A stretch of DNA of 64,000 nt from Thermococcus sp. (lineage in GTDB: Archaea; Methanobacteriota_B; Thermococci; Thermococcales; Thermococcaceae), in assembly GCF_027012695.1 (NCBI RefSeq), contig NZ_JALUYR010000047.1, forward strand, positions 16,212 through 80,211. Reading direction: 5' to 3'. Positions 8,368 through 17,704 of the stretch are shown here, one piece after another. The notes under the pieces are model-generated. The model was given only the letters and a program-made list of their open reading frames with translations, was not told the DNA's origin and ran no database searches. Position 1 is the first letter of the stretch; each line of letters starts with the position of its first letter. The position numbers and the translations under genes were made by a program.

Positions 8368-8735
8368 TCACGCCGTCGTTCTTTTGGAGGTTCCGGGGGA
8401 GGAGACTTCACCGGTGGCTATCATGACGCCGCCGATCAGTGCGATCCAAGCGCCGAGTGTCCAGAAGCCACCGTCAAAGGGCATCGTTATCAGGGCAAGA
8501 ATTGCGATTGTCCATCCGACGAGGCTCCTGTTGCTCTTGTAGTAGTAGGCAAGGATCATTATCGTCAGGCTAATTATTATCTCGATCCAACCGACGGTGC
8601 TGACGCTTCCGTAGTGCCAGCCGTAGAATGTCTTGTTTGCCAGTACCAGTATGCCGTCCGTCAGTATCAGGAGGGCACCAGTATCAGGAGGGCACCCAGG
8701 ATGGCGGTCCACATTCCGCTCTTTGCGGAGACCAT
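8368..8735 (-). pseudogene. Small four-helix membrane protein disrupted by a 17-bp tandem duplication
   Basis: The gene starts at the ATG at 8735 after a strong GGGAGGTGAG site and encodes MVSAKSGMWTAILGALLIL. A 17-bp unit then occurs twice in tandem (8662-8678 and 8679-8695), shifting the frame to an early stop. With one copy removed the frame runs straight into TDGILVLANKTFYGW and on to 8368, giving a 116-residue protein with about four hydrophobic segments. No function is recognised. A start at 8712 in the shifted frame would give a chimeric N-terminus and lacks a ribosome site. The lesion is exact and reversible by slippage. Confidence 0.8.
8662..8695. repeat. Exact 17-bp tandem duplication
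   Basis: The 17-nt unit beginning CAGTATCAGG and ending GGGCAC occurs twice head to tail. It lies inside the first membrane segment of the small membrane gene on the minus strand. Seventeen is not a multiple of three, so the reading frame is lost. Confidence 0.95.
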
Positions 8736-8860
8736 TTTCTCACCTCCCGAAGGTTCGTCAATGGTATCTCCTCACGGGATTATCTAAATTTTACGGATTA
8801 TTTTGATATATCAAAAATAATTAACATATTTTTCACATCAGCCGATACCGGCATCATGGG
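8736..8860 (-). promoter_or_regulatory. AT-rich upstream region of the small membrane gene, with palindrome
   Basis: Much richer in A and T than its surroundings. A TATA-like AAAATTTAG (minus strand, about 8786-8793) precedes the gene. Upstream of it lies a perfect 16-bp palindrome, TTTTGATATATCAAAA (8801-8816), inside a longer imperfect one. The position upstream of TATA fits an activator site better than a repressor site. Confidence 0.4.
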
Positions 8861-8917
8861 TAGGCCAGGCTGGAACCCGCAAAAGAAAAACTCCAGAATA
8901 AAGGAATAAGTTCAGGG

Positions 8918-10096
8918 TCAGTAGAACTTTCCAAAGTTGTACTGAGGTATGGGACACTGGACTATTCTCCTGGACCAGAGGCAGTCGGCGCAGCTTGGCT
9001 CGTTGCCCCAGCAGTCTATATCGGTTGTCTTGACAAAGTCGCAGGCGTTCACGAGTTCGCAGTCGGTACAGGAGGGGTACATATAGTTCTTCATGGTAAA
9101 GCGGAACCAGGTGTACTTCTCGCTCGTCCAGATGTCGGCGAGGCTCTTCTCTCTCACGTTGCCAAAGGAGTAGGCGTTGACCTTCTTCTTCCTGCCGAAG
9201 ATATATTCGTAATAGCTGTGGAGGAAGCGGTAGCAGGGCGCAACTTCCCCGTCCCATCTGACGACGGCAACGTTGTTCTCATCAAAGTCGCAGGCCCTTT
9301 CGGTCTTCAGTTCGAACTTGGGGAGTTTTATGTAGAGGCCATTGTGAGCTATCTTGTAGAGCTCGTCAAGAATGGGCTTCATGTCAACGCTTCCGTCGTA
9401 GACTATGTCCTTCGTCTGCTCCTCAGTAAGCGGTAGGAGGTTTGAGACGAGCATCGAATCAACACCGAGGTCGAGAAGGAAGCGCGCCATGTCAGGCAGC
9501 TGTGTGTAGTTCTCCTTCGTGACAACTACTTCAACGCCTATGCTCGGCCTGTGCGTCCCGTACTCCTCACGGTACTTTACCAGCTTTCTTATTTTATCGG
9601 CCGTTACGGCGGCTGCTATGTGCCCCAGGGTTATGGCGTTTTGGGCGGTCGGAACAGAGTCCATCGAGAAGTACATGAGGTCAACGCCGAGCTTCGCGAA
9701 CTCGCGGAGCATCTCATCCGTAAGGAGGGTTCCATTGCTGCTTATCCCGAGGGCAAAGCCCCTCCTCTTTACCTCGCGCACCATGTCCATAAAGCGGGGG
9801 TGGACGGTTGGCTCACCGATGCCGCCGAAGTATATCATCCTCAGCTCGGGAAACTCCTCGGCGTCGTCGAGGATCTTGAGGAACAGCTCCCAGTCCATAT
9901 CCCCCTCGGTATCTTCCCAGTACTGCTTGAAGCACATCTCACACTTCAGGTTGCAGCGGCTGGTGACCTCGATGTAAAGGTACTTCATATCGAGTTTTGG
10001 CTTCACTATAACCTTTCCGTCCCAGAGGGTGAAAGTGTACTCCCTGTCCAGTTCCCTGGCCTTTCTTGAGCCCGAAAGCGAGAACGAATGCCCCAT
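8918..10096 (-). CDS. Radical SAM protein, probable tungsten-cofactor oxidoreductase maturase (cmo type)
   Basis: A 392-residue radical SAM enzyme with the CX3CX2C cluster motif CNLKCEMC at residues 48-55. A GGIGEP glycine motif and a cysteine-rich C-terminal SPASM-like region follow, the latter with CTDCELVNAC and CADCLWSRRIVQC. In Thermococcales this protein sits next to tungsten aldehyde:ferredoxin oxidoreductase and is thought to act in maturation of the enzyme or its pterin cofactor. Here the AOR gene lies 72 nt upstream on the same strand, supporting that assignment. The ATG at 10096 follows GGTGAGATC. Confidence 0.9.
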   Translation of the reverse strand: MGHSFSLSGSRKARELDREYTFTLWDGKVIVKPKLDMKYLYIEVTSRCNLKCEMCFKQYWEDTEGDMDWELFLKILDDAEEFPELRMIYFGGIGEPTVHPRFMDMVREVKRRGFALGISSNGTLLTDEMLREFAKLGVDLMYFSMDSVPTAQNAITLGHIAAAVTADKIRKLVKYREEYGTHRPSIGVEVVVTKENYTQLPDMARFLLDLGVDSMLVSNLLPLTEEQTKDIVYDGSVDMKPILDELYKIAHNGLYIKLPKFELKTERACDFDENNVAVVRWDGEVAPCYRFLHSYYEYIFGRKKKVNAYSFGNVREKSLADIWTSEKYTWFRFTMKNYMYPSCTDCELVNACDFVKTTDIDCWGNEPSCADCLWSRRIVQCPIPQYNFGKFY

Positions 10097-10168
10097 GATC
10101 TCACCTTAATCCCCGTCTTTGGCCAGCGCCGATAAAAAACTTGCTGGGCAAAAATGGGTAGAAAAGGA

Positions 10169-11992
10169 TCAGGCGAATTCCTTAAGACCGAGTTCTTCCA
10201 GCTTCTCATCCTTGATTGCCCTTCCATCCTCCGTCCAGCCGCGCATCCTGTAGTATCTCGGCAGCATCTCCTTCAGGCGAACAACGTGGCCCTTGTTTGG
10301 TCCCTCGGGCATGGGCTCCTCGAGGAATCTCTTCGGCAGGGTATCGTCCCTCTCCGGAACGAGTCCGGCTTTGAGGTTAAACAGACGCTCGGCGTTCCAG
10401 ATGCGCTCGCCTATCTTGAGATAATCTTCCGTGCTGAAGTCCCAGCCCAGAGCTGCGTTGAGCATGTCGCGGAAGTCGTCTCCTCCGAGGCCGAAGGTCG
10501 TAAACAGACAGAGACCGGCCGCATCTATGACCGCGCTGAGATCCTGGAAGAGGATGAGCATCTTTATCTTCTCGTCGCTTATGTCGTGCGGATCCATCTT
10601 GTACGGATAGCCGAGTATCTCCGGGCTTATCATATAGTTCTTGATGTGACAGCCGCCACGGTTGTTGGTGGCGTAGCCGAGACCGTGGCCTTCGGCACCA
10701 CGCGGATCATAAGCCGGAAGCTCGAGCTTCTTGACGCTCATTGAGTACTCCGGGTGGCCGTACATCTCGGCGAAGCGATAGCTTCCCTCGGCGAGCTTGT
10801 CACCTATGCCCTTCCTGTAGGCTATCTTCTCGATGTAGTAGTGGAGAACCTCGGTGTTGCCCCACCTGAAGGGCGGCGCCTCCTCGCCGAGATCCTCATC
10901 CTTGAGGTAGCCCTTCTCGTAGAGCTCCATCGCGGCGGCCAAAGTTCCGCCGGTTGAGATGGTGTCGAGGCCGAACTCGTCGCACTGGTGGTTGGCCTCG
11001 ATTATGCTCGCGAGGTCGTTTATGCCGAGGTCGGCTCCGAGCGCCCAGATGCTCTCGTACTCCGGCCCCTCGGTGACTCCGACCGTGGTCAGCTTGTTGA
11101 CCCTTCCACAGCCTATCGGACAGGCATAGCAGGGCTGGTTCCTTATGAGGTATTTTGCCGTCATGGCTTCGCCGCTCTGCTCCTCTGCGTACTCGAAAAC
11201 GCCGGTCTGGAAGTTTCTCGTCGGGTAGAGGCCGTTCTGGTTGATTATGTTAACGAGAACCGCGGTTCCGTAGTTGGGCAGACCTCCTCCTGCCACCGGG
11301 TCGTTCTTGAGCTTGTTTATCTTCTCCCTCACCGTGAGCATGAACTTCTGTCTGTCCGCTATGGGAACGCGCTTGGTTCCTTCAACGGCTATCGCCTTGA
11401 GGTTCTTACTTCCCATAACGGCACCAACCCCAGCCCTCCCGGCGGCGCGGTGACCGTCGTTGACTATGGCAGCAAACTTGACGAGGTTCTCACCTGCCGG
11501 CCCAATGCTCGTTATGTGGAGCTTTTTGCTTCCGATCTCTTTCTTGATGGTCTCCTCGGTTTCGCTCACGAGCTTGCCCCAGAGGTGGCCCGCGTCGCGG
11601 ATCTCAACGTTGTCGTCCTTGATGTAGATGTAGACGGGGCTTTCGGCCTTTCCTTCGACTATTATCCCATCCCAGCCCGCGAACTTCAGCTCTGCACCAA
11701 AGTAGCCACCTGAGTTTGACATCGTTATGAAGCCCGTCTGCGGGCTCTTGGTAATCACGTTGTACCTGCCGCCTGTTGGGGCACTCGTCCCACTCAGTGG
11801 ACCGGGGGTTATTATGAGCAGGTTCTCAGGCCCGAGGGGATCCGCCGTGGGATCCATGTCCCTGAGGAGGAAGTATATCCCAAGTCCCCTGCTGCCGAGC
11901 CACTTCTTGGCCAGTTCCTCGTCGTATTCCTCAACCTTTACCTCTCCGGTGGAGAGGTTCACGCGCAGAAATCTACCCCAGTTGCCATACAT
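10169..11992 (-). CDS. aor: Tungsten-containing aldehyde:ferredoxin oxidoreductase
   Basis: A 607-residue enzyme that oxidises aldehydes from peptide fermentation and reduces ferredoxin, using tungsten-bis-pyranopterin and one [4Fe-4S] cluster. Cluster ligands are visible in CYACPIGC (around residue 290) and in DAAGLCLF near residue 495. The N-terminus MYGNWGRFLRVNLSTG and the pterin-contact region AAGRAGVGAVMGSKNLKAIA match the well-known P. furiosus enzyme, which is 605 residues. I chose the ATG at 11992 by that match; ATGs at 11998 and 12016 are possible. A TATA element (CATATAAAT, 12024-12032) suggests transcription starts near 12002, so the message is nearly leaderless. Confidence 0.96.
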   Translation of the reverse strand: MYGNWGRFLRVNLSTGEVKVEEYDEELAKKWLGSRGLGIYFLLRDMDPTADPLGPENLLIITPGPLSGTSAPTGGRYNVITKSPQTGFITMSNSGGYFGAELKFAGWDGIIVEGKAESPVYIYIKDDNVEIRDAGHLWGKLVSETEETIKKEIGSKKLHITSIGPAGENLVKFAAIVNDGHRAAGRAGVGAVMGSKNLKAIAVEGTKRVPIADRQKFMLTVREKINKLKNDPVAGGGLPNYGTAVLVNIINQNGLYPTRNFQTGVFEYAEEQSGEAMTAKYLIRNQPCYACPIGCGRVNKLTTVGVTEGPEYESIWALGADLGINDLASIIEANHQCDEFGLDTISTGGTLAAAMELYEKGYLKDEDLGEEAPPFRWGNTEVLHYYIEKIAYRKGIGDKLAEGSYRFAEMYGHPEYSMSVKKLELPAYDPRGAEGHGLGYATNNRGGCHIKNYMISPEILGYPYKMDPHDISDEKIKMLILFQDLSAVIDAAGLCLFTTFGLGGDDFRDMLNAALGWDFSTEDYLKIGERIWNAERLFNLKAGLVPERDDTLPKRFLEEPMPEGPNKGHVVRLKEMLPRYYRMRGWTEDGRAIKDEKLEELGLKEFA

Positions 11993-12088
11993 GGACATCG
12001 CCAGTGAATGATGCACAGTAGCGCATATAAATTTAGCGAAAATGAATGGTCTTGTCCCGCCCAGGAGGATTAAACTTTTCCGTTTAAC

Positions 12089-13225
12089 TCAGAGAACTCT
12101 CACAACGCGCTCTCGCCAGGGACTCACCCGGACCCTCAGGTACCCCCTGAGTCTCGCGTCCACCTCGGGATCCCCCGTGTAGACCCTGATAGCGCCATTG
12201 GCTATCTTTGACGGGGTTGCGACCACGAGGATGTTCTCCTTCGGGATATGCCTCAGCACCTCGGCTGAGAACTGCTGGTTTCCCCTGCCGAAGAGAAAGT
12301 TGAGACCTCCTATAACCGTGACAACGATCTTAGGATCCTTATCAGCAAACCGCAGGAGATCCTTCTCTGTTGCATCCTTCACTAGGAGCCGGACCTTCCC
12401 ATCCATGACCTCGACAACGTCAACCCCGAGAAGCGTTCCGTCTATTCCAAGCCTGTCCTTTATCCGCTTTATTGTCGAGCCTGAGCCGAGGAAGTAGATA
12501 CCATCGTTCTCAAGTATCTCCTCCGCAACGGCCTCAGTCATCGCCTCAAGCTCTTCCTCCTCATCGAGGGGGATTCCTTCCTTGCTACCCTGCACAAGGG
12601 TCTCGACGACGGGGACGATCGCTTTTTCATAGGTTCTGGCCCTAACCTCGTCGTGTCTGTAAGATTCCTCGTCAATGTCCCTCACTTCCCTCTCCTCGAG
12701 TCCTGCCCTCCCCCTGAGGAACTCCACGAGGAGCTTCGCCGCGTCCTCGGGTGACGTTGCAAAAACCCCGGAGTACATTTTAACGCCCGTTGGAATGCCA
12801 AGGATCGGGAGCTTTCTGTCAACGGCATCAACCACGTCCCTGGCGGTTCCGTCGCCGCCGGCAAAGAGGAGCAGCTCGACCTTTCCAACCATTCTCCTTG
12901 CGAGCTCCTTTGTGTCCTCCGGGGTCGTGTCAGGGATCCTGATGCCGTCAACGAGGCGATAACCTATCTCCCTGTGCCGGATGACATCGTAGGGAAAGTT
13001 GAACTCCCTCAGGATGTCCTCTCCGAGAGGCCCTGGGCCCGTTATGAACTCGATCCTTCTCGCTTCCGGGTACGTGCTCAGCTCCCGCAGGAACAGTTTG
13101 ACCAGTTCAGGGGCCACTGGCCTCGCCCCGCGTTTTATGGCCTCCTCAACGACACCATCGGTTCCCTTCAGGGCCACCCTGCCCCCCATTCCGGCGATTG
13201 GGTTGACAATGAGCCCGACCCTCAT
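12089..13225 (-). CDS. ATP-NAD kinase-like protein (COG3199 type)
   Basis: A 378-residue protein with the NAD/diacylglycerol-kinase-like fold. N-terminal GLIVNPIAGMGGRVALKGTDG and FAGGDGTARD (GGDGT at 123-127) are the hallmark nucleotide-binding motifs. It is longer than ordinary archaeal NAD kinase, and a C-terminal region (VVATPSKI, GRGNQQFS) belongs to the COG3199 group. Its substrate is unproven. The ATG lies 4 nt after the stop of the channel-like gene, with its ribosome site GAGGTGAACC inside that gene's end. The two are therefore co-transcribed and translationally coupled. Confidence 0.85.
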   Translation of the reverse strand: MRVGLIVNPIAGMGGRVALKGTDGVVEEAIKRGARPVAPELVKLFLRELSTYPEARRIEFITGPGPLGEDILREFNFPYDVIRHREIGYRLVDGIRIPDTTPEDTKELARRMVGKVELLLFAGGDGTARDVVDAVDRKLPILGIPTGVKMYSGVFATSPEDAAKLLVEFLRGRAGLEEREVRDIDEESYRHDEVRARTYEKAIVPVVETLVQGSKEGIPLDEEEELEAMTEAVAEEILENDGIYFLGSGSTIKRIKDRLGIDGTLLGVDVVEVMDGKVRLLVKDATEKDLLRFADKDPKIVVTVIGGLNFLFGRGNQQFSAEVLRHIPKENILVVATPSKIANGAIRVYTGDPEVDARLRGYLRVRVSPWRERVVRVL

Positions 13226-13229
13226 CGGT

Positions 13230-14669
13230 TCACCTCATGTACTTTCTCGCGAAGACCGTTAGGAACACCGCCCACATGAACATTCCGAAGAGGGCCTCGA
13301 CGGAAGCTATGGCCCTTCCCACGCCTATTGGATGGTAGTCACCGTAACCGAGGGTTGTAGCGGTTACGATGCTGAAGTACTCGTAGTCAAGGAGAGTCAT
13401 GATCCTTGAAAAGCCCTCCACGCTTCCAGTAATGAGGTAGAGAACCGGGAAAAAGAGGTTAACCGCGGCGAGCCATATGAGGATGGGCCTCTTCCAGTCG
13501 GTACCGTACTTGCAGGTCAGATCCGCGAAAAGCCATTCGAAGAGCACCTCGACCTTGAGCACGAGCGAGCGCAATCCTCCGGTCCTGCCGGAGAGACGGG
13601 AGTTCCTCTTGGCAACCATCTCCAGGTAATAGTACTCGTCGGCTTTCTCAAAGTCGCCGTTCCGCTCCCAGCTTATCCTGGCGAGCCGGTAAAAGACCTC
13701 CGCCGCTCTGGGGCTGTTAAACCTGCAGCCCTCCACCTCAACAAAACCGTTCACCATCAGTTCAACCGGAATGTTCGGGAGAACCGTGGAGTTCCATGTA
13801 AGGTCCCCATGGATGGACGTTCTCCTGAAAATCATGTTGCCCATGACGGTTATGTGGACGAACTCAGGGTTCTTGAGCCTGCTCCCCGTTATCTCCGCGT
13901 GGCCAAAGATGTTCATGTCCTCGATTATCAGACTCCCATGGAACCGGCGGATGCTCAATCGCACCTGCCTCTTGAACCGGGTGGACTGGTCAAACTCTAT
14001 CTCCTTGATGACCATGCTGGAAACCTTTACGCTCCGCTCCGGTGAAGCCGAGGGCTTTAACCCGTGCTCCTCGAGGATCCTTCTCATCAGAGGGTAGCGA
14101 ACGTTTATCCCTATTCTCCTCACGTCCCTGAGCCCGCTGAGTTCGATCCTGCCGACGATCCTCCTCTCTCCGTATTCGTCCCTGTTCTCACCCTCACCGG
14201 AGTATTCGACGGAGTTTATCATAACGTATCTAATGCTCGAGTTTCGGATGAAGAGGGAGTTGGAGAACCTGAGCCGGAGGAGGTTGAGTCCGAAAACTGT
14301 TGAACCGTGGAGGAGGAACGTCCCCACATCGCTCTCAAAGAGGATTATCCTGCCCACCTGGGAATTGAAAAACGTAATTCCCGGGACGCTGACGGAGTCG
14401 AGGAGTATGGCTTTTATAGTTGAATTTTTGAAGGTGAGGGGGTTTTCTGCCTTGAAGTCTTTGATCCTCGTTTCATATAGGTAGATGCCCTCGAAGTACG
14501 TTTGCCCCTGCTTCAGCCTCCTCTGGAAGGTTTCTTCCTTGATCTCCTTTATCCTCTCACCGAGCAGCTTCTCGCCCTCCTCGAAGGGGATGTGGAGGGC
14601 GCAGTACTTTGAACCCTCTACCGGTTTGAGCCTGCACTTCTTCCCGTTCTCGTAGGTGTACTCGCACAT
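13230..14669 (-). CDS. Zinc-finger / pentapeptide-like beta-helix / two-TM potassium channel fusion
   Basis: A 479-residue, three-part protein. Residues 2-26 hold a short CX9CX10CX2H motif (C2, C12, C23, H26) likely to bind zinc. Residues 80-310 are rich in regularly spaced hydrophobic strands (FKNSTIKAILLDSVSV, FSNSLFIRNSSIRYVMI) like a pentapeptide-type beta-helix. Residues about 385-479 form a two-helix ion channel: a hydrophobic helix, a pore loop with TTLGYGDYHP (GYG filter at 441-443) and a last helix with a short basic tail. The product is probably a K+ channel whose cytoplasmic part senses a ligand. It is the first gene of an operon with the NAD-kinase-like gene. Confidence 0.82.
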   Translation of the reverse strand: MCEYTYENGKKCRLKPVEGSKYCALHIPFEEGEKLLGERIKEIKEETFQRRLKQGQTYFEGIYLYETRIKDFKAENPLTFKNSTIKAILLDSVSVPGITFFNSQVGRIILFESDVGTFLLHGSTVFGLNLLRLRFSNSLFIRNSSIRYVMINSVEYSGEGENRDEYGERRIVGRIELSGLRDVRRIGINVRYPLMRRILEEHGLKPSASPERSVKVSSMVIKEIEFDQSTRFKRQVRLSIRRFHGSLIIEDMNIFGHAEITGSRLKNPEFVHITVMGNMIFRRTSIHGDLTWNSTVLPNIPVELMVNGFVEVEGCRFNSPRAAEVFYRLARISWERNGDFEKADEYYYLEMVAKRNSRLSGRTGGLRSLVLKVEVLFEWLFADLTCKYGTDWKRPILIWLAAVNLFFPVLYLITGSVEGFSRIMTLLDYEYFSIVTATTLGYGDYHPIGVGRAIASVEALFGMFMWAVFLTVFARKYMR

Positions 14670-14732
14670 CGGAGGGGCTTCCCCGGGAGACTAATAAGCT
14701 TTTCCTCCCGGACCTGAAAATGAAAAAGGGGT

Positions 14733-16061
14733 TCAGAACTTTAGAACCCTCGCCAGAACTATCAGCGGGTCCCAGACGGGAGCGAAGGGCGGTGCGTAAG
14801 CTAAGTCCGTGAAGAAGGCATCCCTTGTGGTAAAGCCGGCCGTAAGCATTGCCGCGGCGGTGTCTATCCTCGGAAGGATTTCAGCGCCAACCGCCTGAAG
14901 TCCGAGGAGCCTGTTCGTTTCGTTGTCAACAACACCTTTGAGCCATATCGGTCTCGCACCCGGATAGTAGTGGGGTCTGGTGCTGGCCTTTATGAACGCC
15001 GTCCTTATGTCGTAGCCCTCTCTTATGGCATCCGCCTCGGTGAGACCGGTCTTTCCAATCTCCACCTCAAAGAACTTGGTAACGCTCGTTCCAAGCACTC
15101 CCGGAAAGTGGATCTCCCTCCCGGCTATGTTGCTACCGGCCACATAACCCATCTTGTTTCCGGGCGGTGCAAGGGGAACCCAGACGCGCCTTCCGGTTAT
15201 TATGTGCTTCGTTTCGGCGACATCTCCAGCCGCATAAACGTTCTCCACGCTGGTCTCCATTTTCTCGTTCGTCCATATGGCCCCGGTTTCACCTATTCTG
15301 ACACCTATCTGTTTGGCCAGCTCGACGTTGGGCCTTATGCCGGTCGCGATGATGACGAGGTCGGCCTTGTACTCGCCGGCGTCCGTGATGACCTTCTCGA
15401 CCCTCTTCTTACCCTCGATGCGGAGCGTTATCTCCTGCGTCCTTAGGTTGATCCTCTTTCTCATCTCCTCTTCAAGGATATCGGTGACTTCCCTGTCGAA
15501 GGCCCTGGCCATGACCCTCTCATTCCTCTCTATCAGCGTGACCTTCTTGCCCTGAGCCGCGAAGGCCTCCGCCATCTCAACTCCAATGTAACCGCCGCCG
15601 ATGATAACGACGTCCTCAACTGGATTCTTCTCCATGTACTCCCTAATCGCCACGGCATCCGGCGGGAGGTCCGCGGTGAAGACTCCTGGAAGGTCTATGC
15701 CCTCTATCGGCGGAACCCTCGGCGAGGCACCGTTCGCGAAGACTAGGTAGTCCCACTCGTAGGTGTGCTCTCCATCCCCTTCCCTGACGTGAACCTTTCC
15801 CTCCTCGACTTCAACGACCCTGGCCTTCAGGTGGAGATCTATCCCGCGCTTCTTTATGAAAACCTCGGGGGGATAGTGCATCAGCTTTTCAATTGGTGAG
15901 ATGCCCTCGACGACATAGGGGATGCCGCAGGGCGCGTGGCTAACCCATTCTGTTGCCTCAAAGACCTTGACGTCCCACTCGGGTCTCAGCTTCTTGACCC
16001 TCGATGCCGCACTCATTCCCGCGGCGCCGCCACCGATAACGACGACCGTTTTCCTCTCCAT
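14733..16061 (-). CDS. CoA-disulfide reductase / NAD(P)H oxidase, FAD-dependent
   Basis: A 442-residue pyridine-nucleotide-disulfide oxidoreductase. [10 protein letters not shown] (residues 10-19) binds FAD. The single catalytic cysteine is C45 in [13 protein letters not shown], a signature of CoA-disulfide reductases. A second dinucleotide fold, [17 protein letters not shown], binds NAD(P)H, and the family dimerisation domain follows. In Thermococcales the enzyme reduces CoA disulfide and polysulfide and can act as an NADH oxidase. Of three nearby ATGs I chose 16061 because GGTGAT stands at the right distance; 16067 would overlap that site. Confidence 0.93.
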   Translation of the reverse strand: MERKTVVVIGGGAAGMSAASRVKKLRPEWDVKVFEATEWVSHAPCGIPYVVEGISPIEKLMHYPPEVFIKKRGIDLHLKARVVEVEEGKVHVREGDGEHTYEWDYLVFANGASPRVPPIEGIDLPGVFTADLPPDAVAIREYMEKNPVEDVVIIGGGYIGVEMAEAFAAQGKKVTLIERNERVMARAFDREVTDILEEEMRKRINLRTQEITLRIEGKKRVEKVITDAGEYKADLVIIATGIRPNVELAKQIGVRIGETGAIWTNEKMETSVENVYAAGDVAETKHIITGRRVWVPLAPPGNKMGYVAGSNIAGREIHFPGVLGTSVTKFFEVEIGKTGLTEADAIREGYDIRTAFIKASTRPHYYPGARPIWLKGVVDNETNRLLGLQAVGAEILPRIDTAAAMLTAGFTTRDAFFTDLAYAPPFAPVWDPLIVLARVLKF

Positions 16062-16108
16062 TGCCATCACCGGATAGAGTTGGGCTGACGGTTAAAAAGG
16101 TTGGCGAA

Positions 16109-17275
16109 TCACTCCTTTTTGGAGCGGAAGTACTTCCTTCCGCCCACCCCAACCATTCTGTAAACCTCACCCTCGCGGATTTCCCCCGCCGGTTTCTCCA
16201 GTTCGTATACCTCGTAGGTCTTCATGTCCATCATCTGAACCTCCCCCGGTCTCAGGCTGGTTACCATAGCCTCGCTCTCCTCATGCTCTACTGTATCAAC
16301 CCCTTCCCTCTTCGCGGTTTTCCAGTCGAGGTGCTCGCTCTTCCCCGTGACCAGGTTCCTCAGCGAGAGGCCCCTCCCGTCTACCCTCTCGACCTCGTAG
16401 ACGTTGCCGCGCTTATCTGCCACTATGTCGCCCCTCCGGAACTTCGGAATCCTTACGCTCACGCTCGTCCTGTAGGTTTCCCTGCTCGTCTGTCTATCAA
16501 CGCCAACCAGCTCGTAGGCCTCGCTTATCGTCCCTCCAAACTTCTCCTTTATCGCCTGGGCGAGTTTTCTGGCGCTCGAGGTCGAGCCCATGTAGAAGTC
16601 CAGACCTTCCTCCTTCTCTATCGTGTCCTGGATGAAGCCCATCCTGTCCCTGCGCATTATCTCGTCGACCTTCTCCTCCACGAGCTTTCCTATAGCCTTT
16701 CTCTCGTCCTCGGCCAGCGGCCTGCCCTCGGCGCGAACCTGCAGAATAGCCTCGAAATAGCCCCCGAGGAACTTTGAACAGCGCGGGCAGACGGTCTGGC
16801 GAACGTAGACTGTAACGCGCTTCCTTTCGTCGTGGAGCTCCCGCTGGAGCTCGTGCGTTCTGGCCTTGACGCGAACCTCGTAGGTTATTATCGCCGGGAA
16901 GTACTCGATGTGCCAGTCGACCGGCTGGAAGGCCACAATTGCTTTTCCAACCGGGAGTTCATCCACTTCCTCAAGCTCCTCCATCGAAACTACCTCGTAC
17001 TCCCGGATTTTATCGCTCAGCGAGTCCTCAAGCGTCTCGAGAAGCGCGTTGTCGGCGACTTCAAAGATAAGCTCGTCGAGCTCGTAGCTGTGAGGATCAA
17101 CCCATACGCCCCTCTTCTTATAACTTCCACAGTTCTGGCAGAGTTCTGTGTTTATCTCGCTTTCAATGAGGAGCACGGGGTTCTCCTTGCGGTAGCACAC
17201 CTGACAGAGCCCCTCGATGAGAGGACCTCCTTCTTCCTCGCTTATTCCACACCGGTAACAGAACCTCTCGCTCAT
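16109..17275 (-). CDS. nmd3: NMD3-family ribosome-associated protein
   Basis: A 388-residue archaeal NMD3 homologue. The zinc-binding N-terminus has four CxxC-type pairs: CYRCG, CQVC, CQNCG and CPRC. A long alpha/beta middle region follows, then a C-terminal SH3/OB-like part. Eukaryotic NMD3 is the adaptor for 60S subunit export; in archaea it is presumed to act in late large-subunit maturation. The ATG at 17275 follows GGGTGAGATC; an upstream in-frame extension has no homologous look and is rejected. Confidence 0.92.
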   Translation of the reverse strand: MSERFCYRCGISEEEGGPLIEGLCQVCYRKENPVLLIESEINTELCQNCGSYKKRGVWVDPHSYELDELIFEVADNALLETLEDSLSDKIREYEVVSMEELEEVDELPVGKAIVAFQPVDWHIEYFPAIITYEVRVKARTHELQRELHDERKRVTVYVRQTVCPRCSKFLGGYFEAILQVRAEGRPLAEDERKAIGKLVEEKVDEIMRRDRMGFIQDTIEKEEGLDFYMGSTSSARKLAQAIKEKFGGTISEAYELVGVDRQTSRETYRTSVSVRIPKFRRGDIVADKRGNVYEVERVDGRGLSLRNLVTGKSEHLDWKTAKREGVDTVEHEESEAMVTSLRPGEVQMMDMKTYEVYELEKPAGEIREGEVYRMVGVGGRKYFRSKKE

Positions 17276-17327
17276 GATCTCACCCGGAGTAAGAGGGAGC
17301 GCATGCTTAAAAACGTTAGAGTCTCCC

Positions 17328-17627
17328 TCACAGGAACATCTTGGCCATCTGGGCGTGGGGAATGCCATCTATCCTGAGAACCCTGTTCTCGTCCACGTAG
17401 CCGAGCTCTATGGCCTTTGAGACGCATCTCTCACCAGTCAGGTTGGCTATCGTCGCCTCCTCCAGAAGTTCCCCGAGCCTGTCCTCCTCAACGAGTTCAC
17501 CTTTGTAGAATCGCTCCTTTACCTCAAGCTTCAGCTCGCCCTCGCGAAAGGTCTTTCCGAGAAGCTCCTCGTCGCATGCCGCTAAAAGAACCTCCCCCTG
17601 GACGCGGTAGACCTTGGTGTATATCAC
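17328..17627 (-). CDS. DUF424 family protein
   Basis: A 99-residue archaeal protein (IYTKVYRVQGEVLLAACDEELLGKTFREG at the start), matching the conserved DUF424 family, whose role is unknown. GTG at 17627 is the start: GGTGAAACC precedes it and homology begins there. Its neighbourhood beside NMD3 fits an information-processing role but does not prove one. The leader contains the palindrome TTTCACCGGTGAAA (17631-17644), whose second half is the ribosome site. Confidence 0.85.
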   Translation of the reverse strand: MIYTKVYRVQGEVLLAACDEELLGKTFREGELKLEVKERFYKGELVEEDRLGELLEEATIANLTGERCVSKAIELGYVDENRVLRIDGIPHAQMAKMFL

Positions 17628-17704
17628 GGGTTTCACCGGTGAAAGAAGGGCACGGACTCTTAAAAGGTTGGCGATGGTACAAAAGGAGAAGAAAGGAGAG
17701 GGCA

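Noticed and set aside
17631..17644. TTTCACCGGTGAAA palindrome in the DUF424 leader as an operator
   Set aside because: Half of it is the ribosome site itself, so a 14-bp palindrome can arise easily; nothing else supports regulation.
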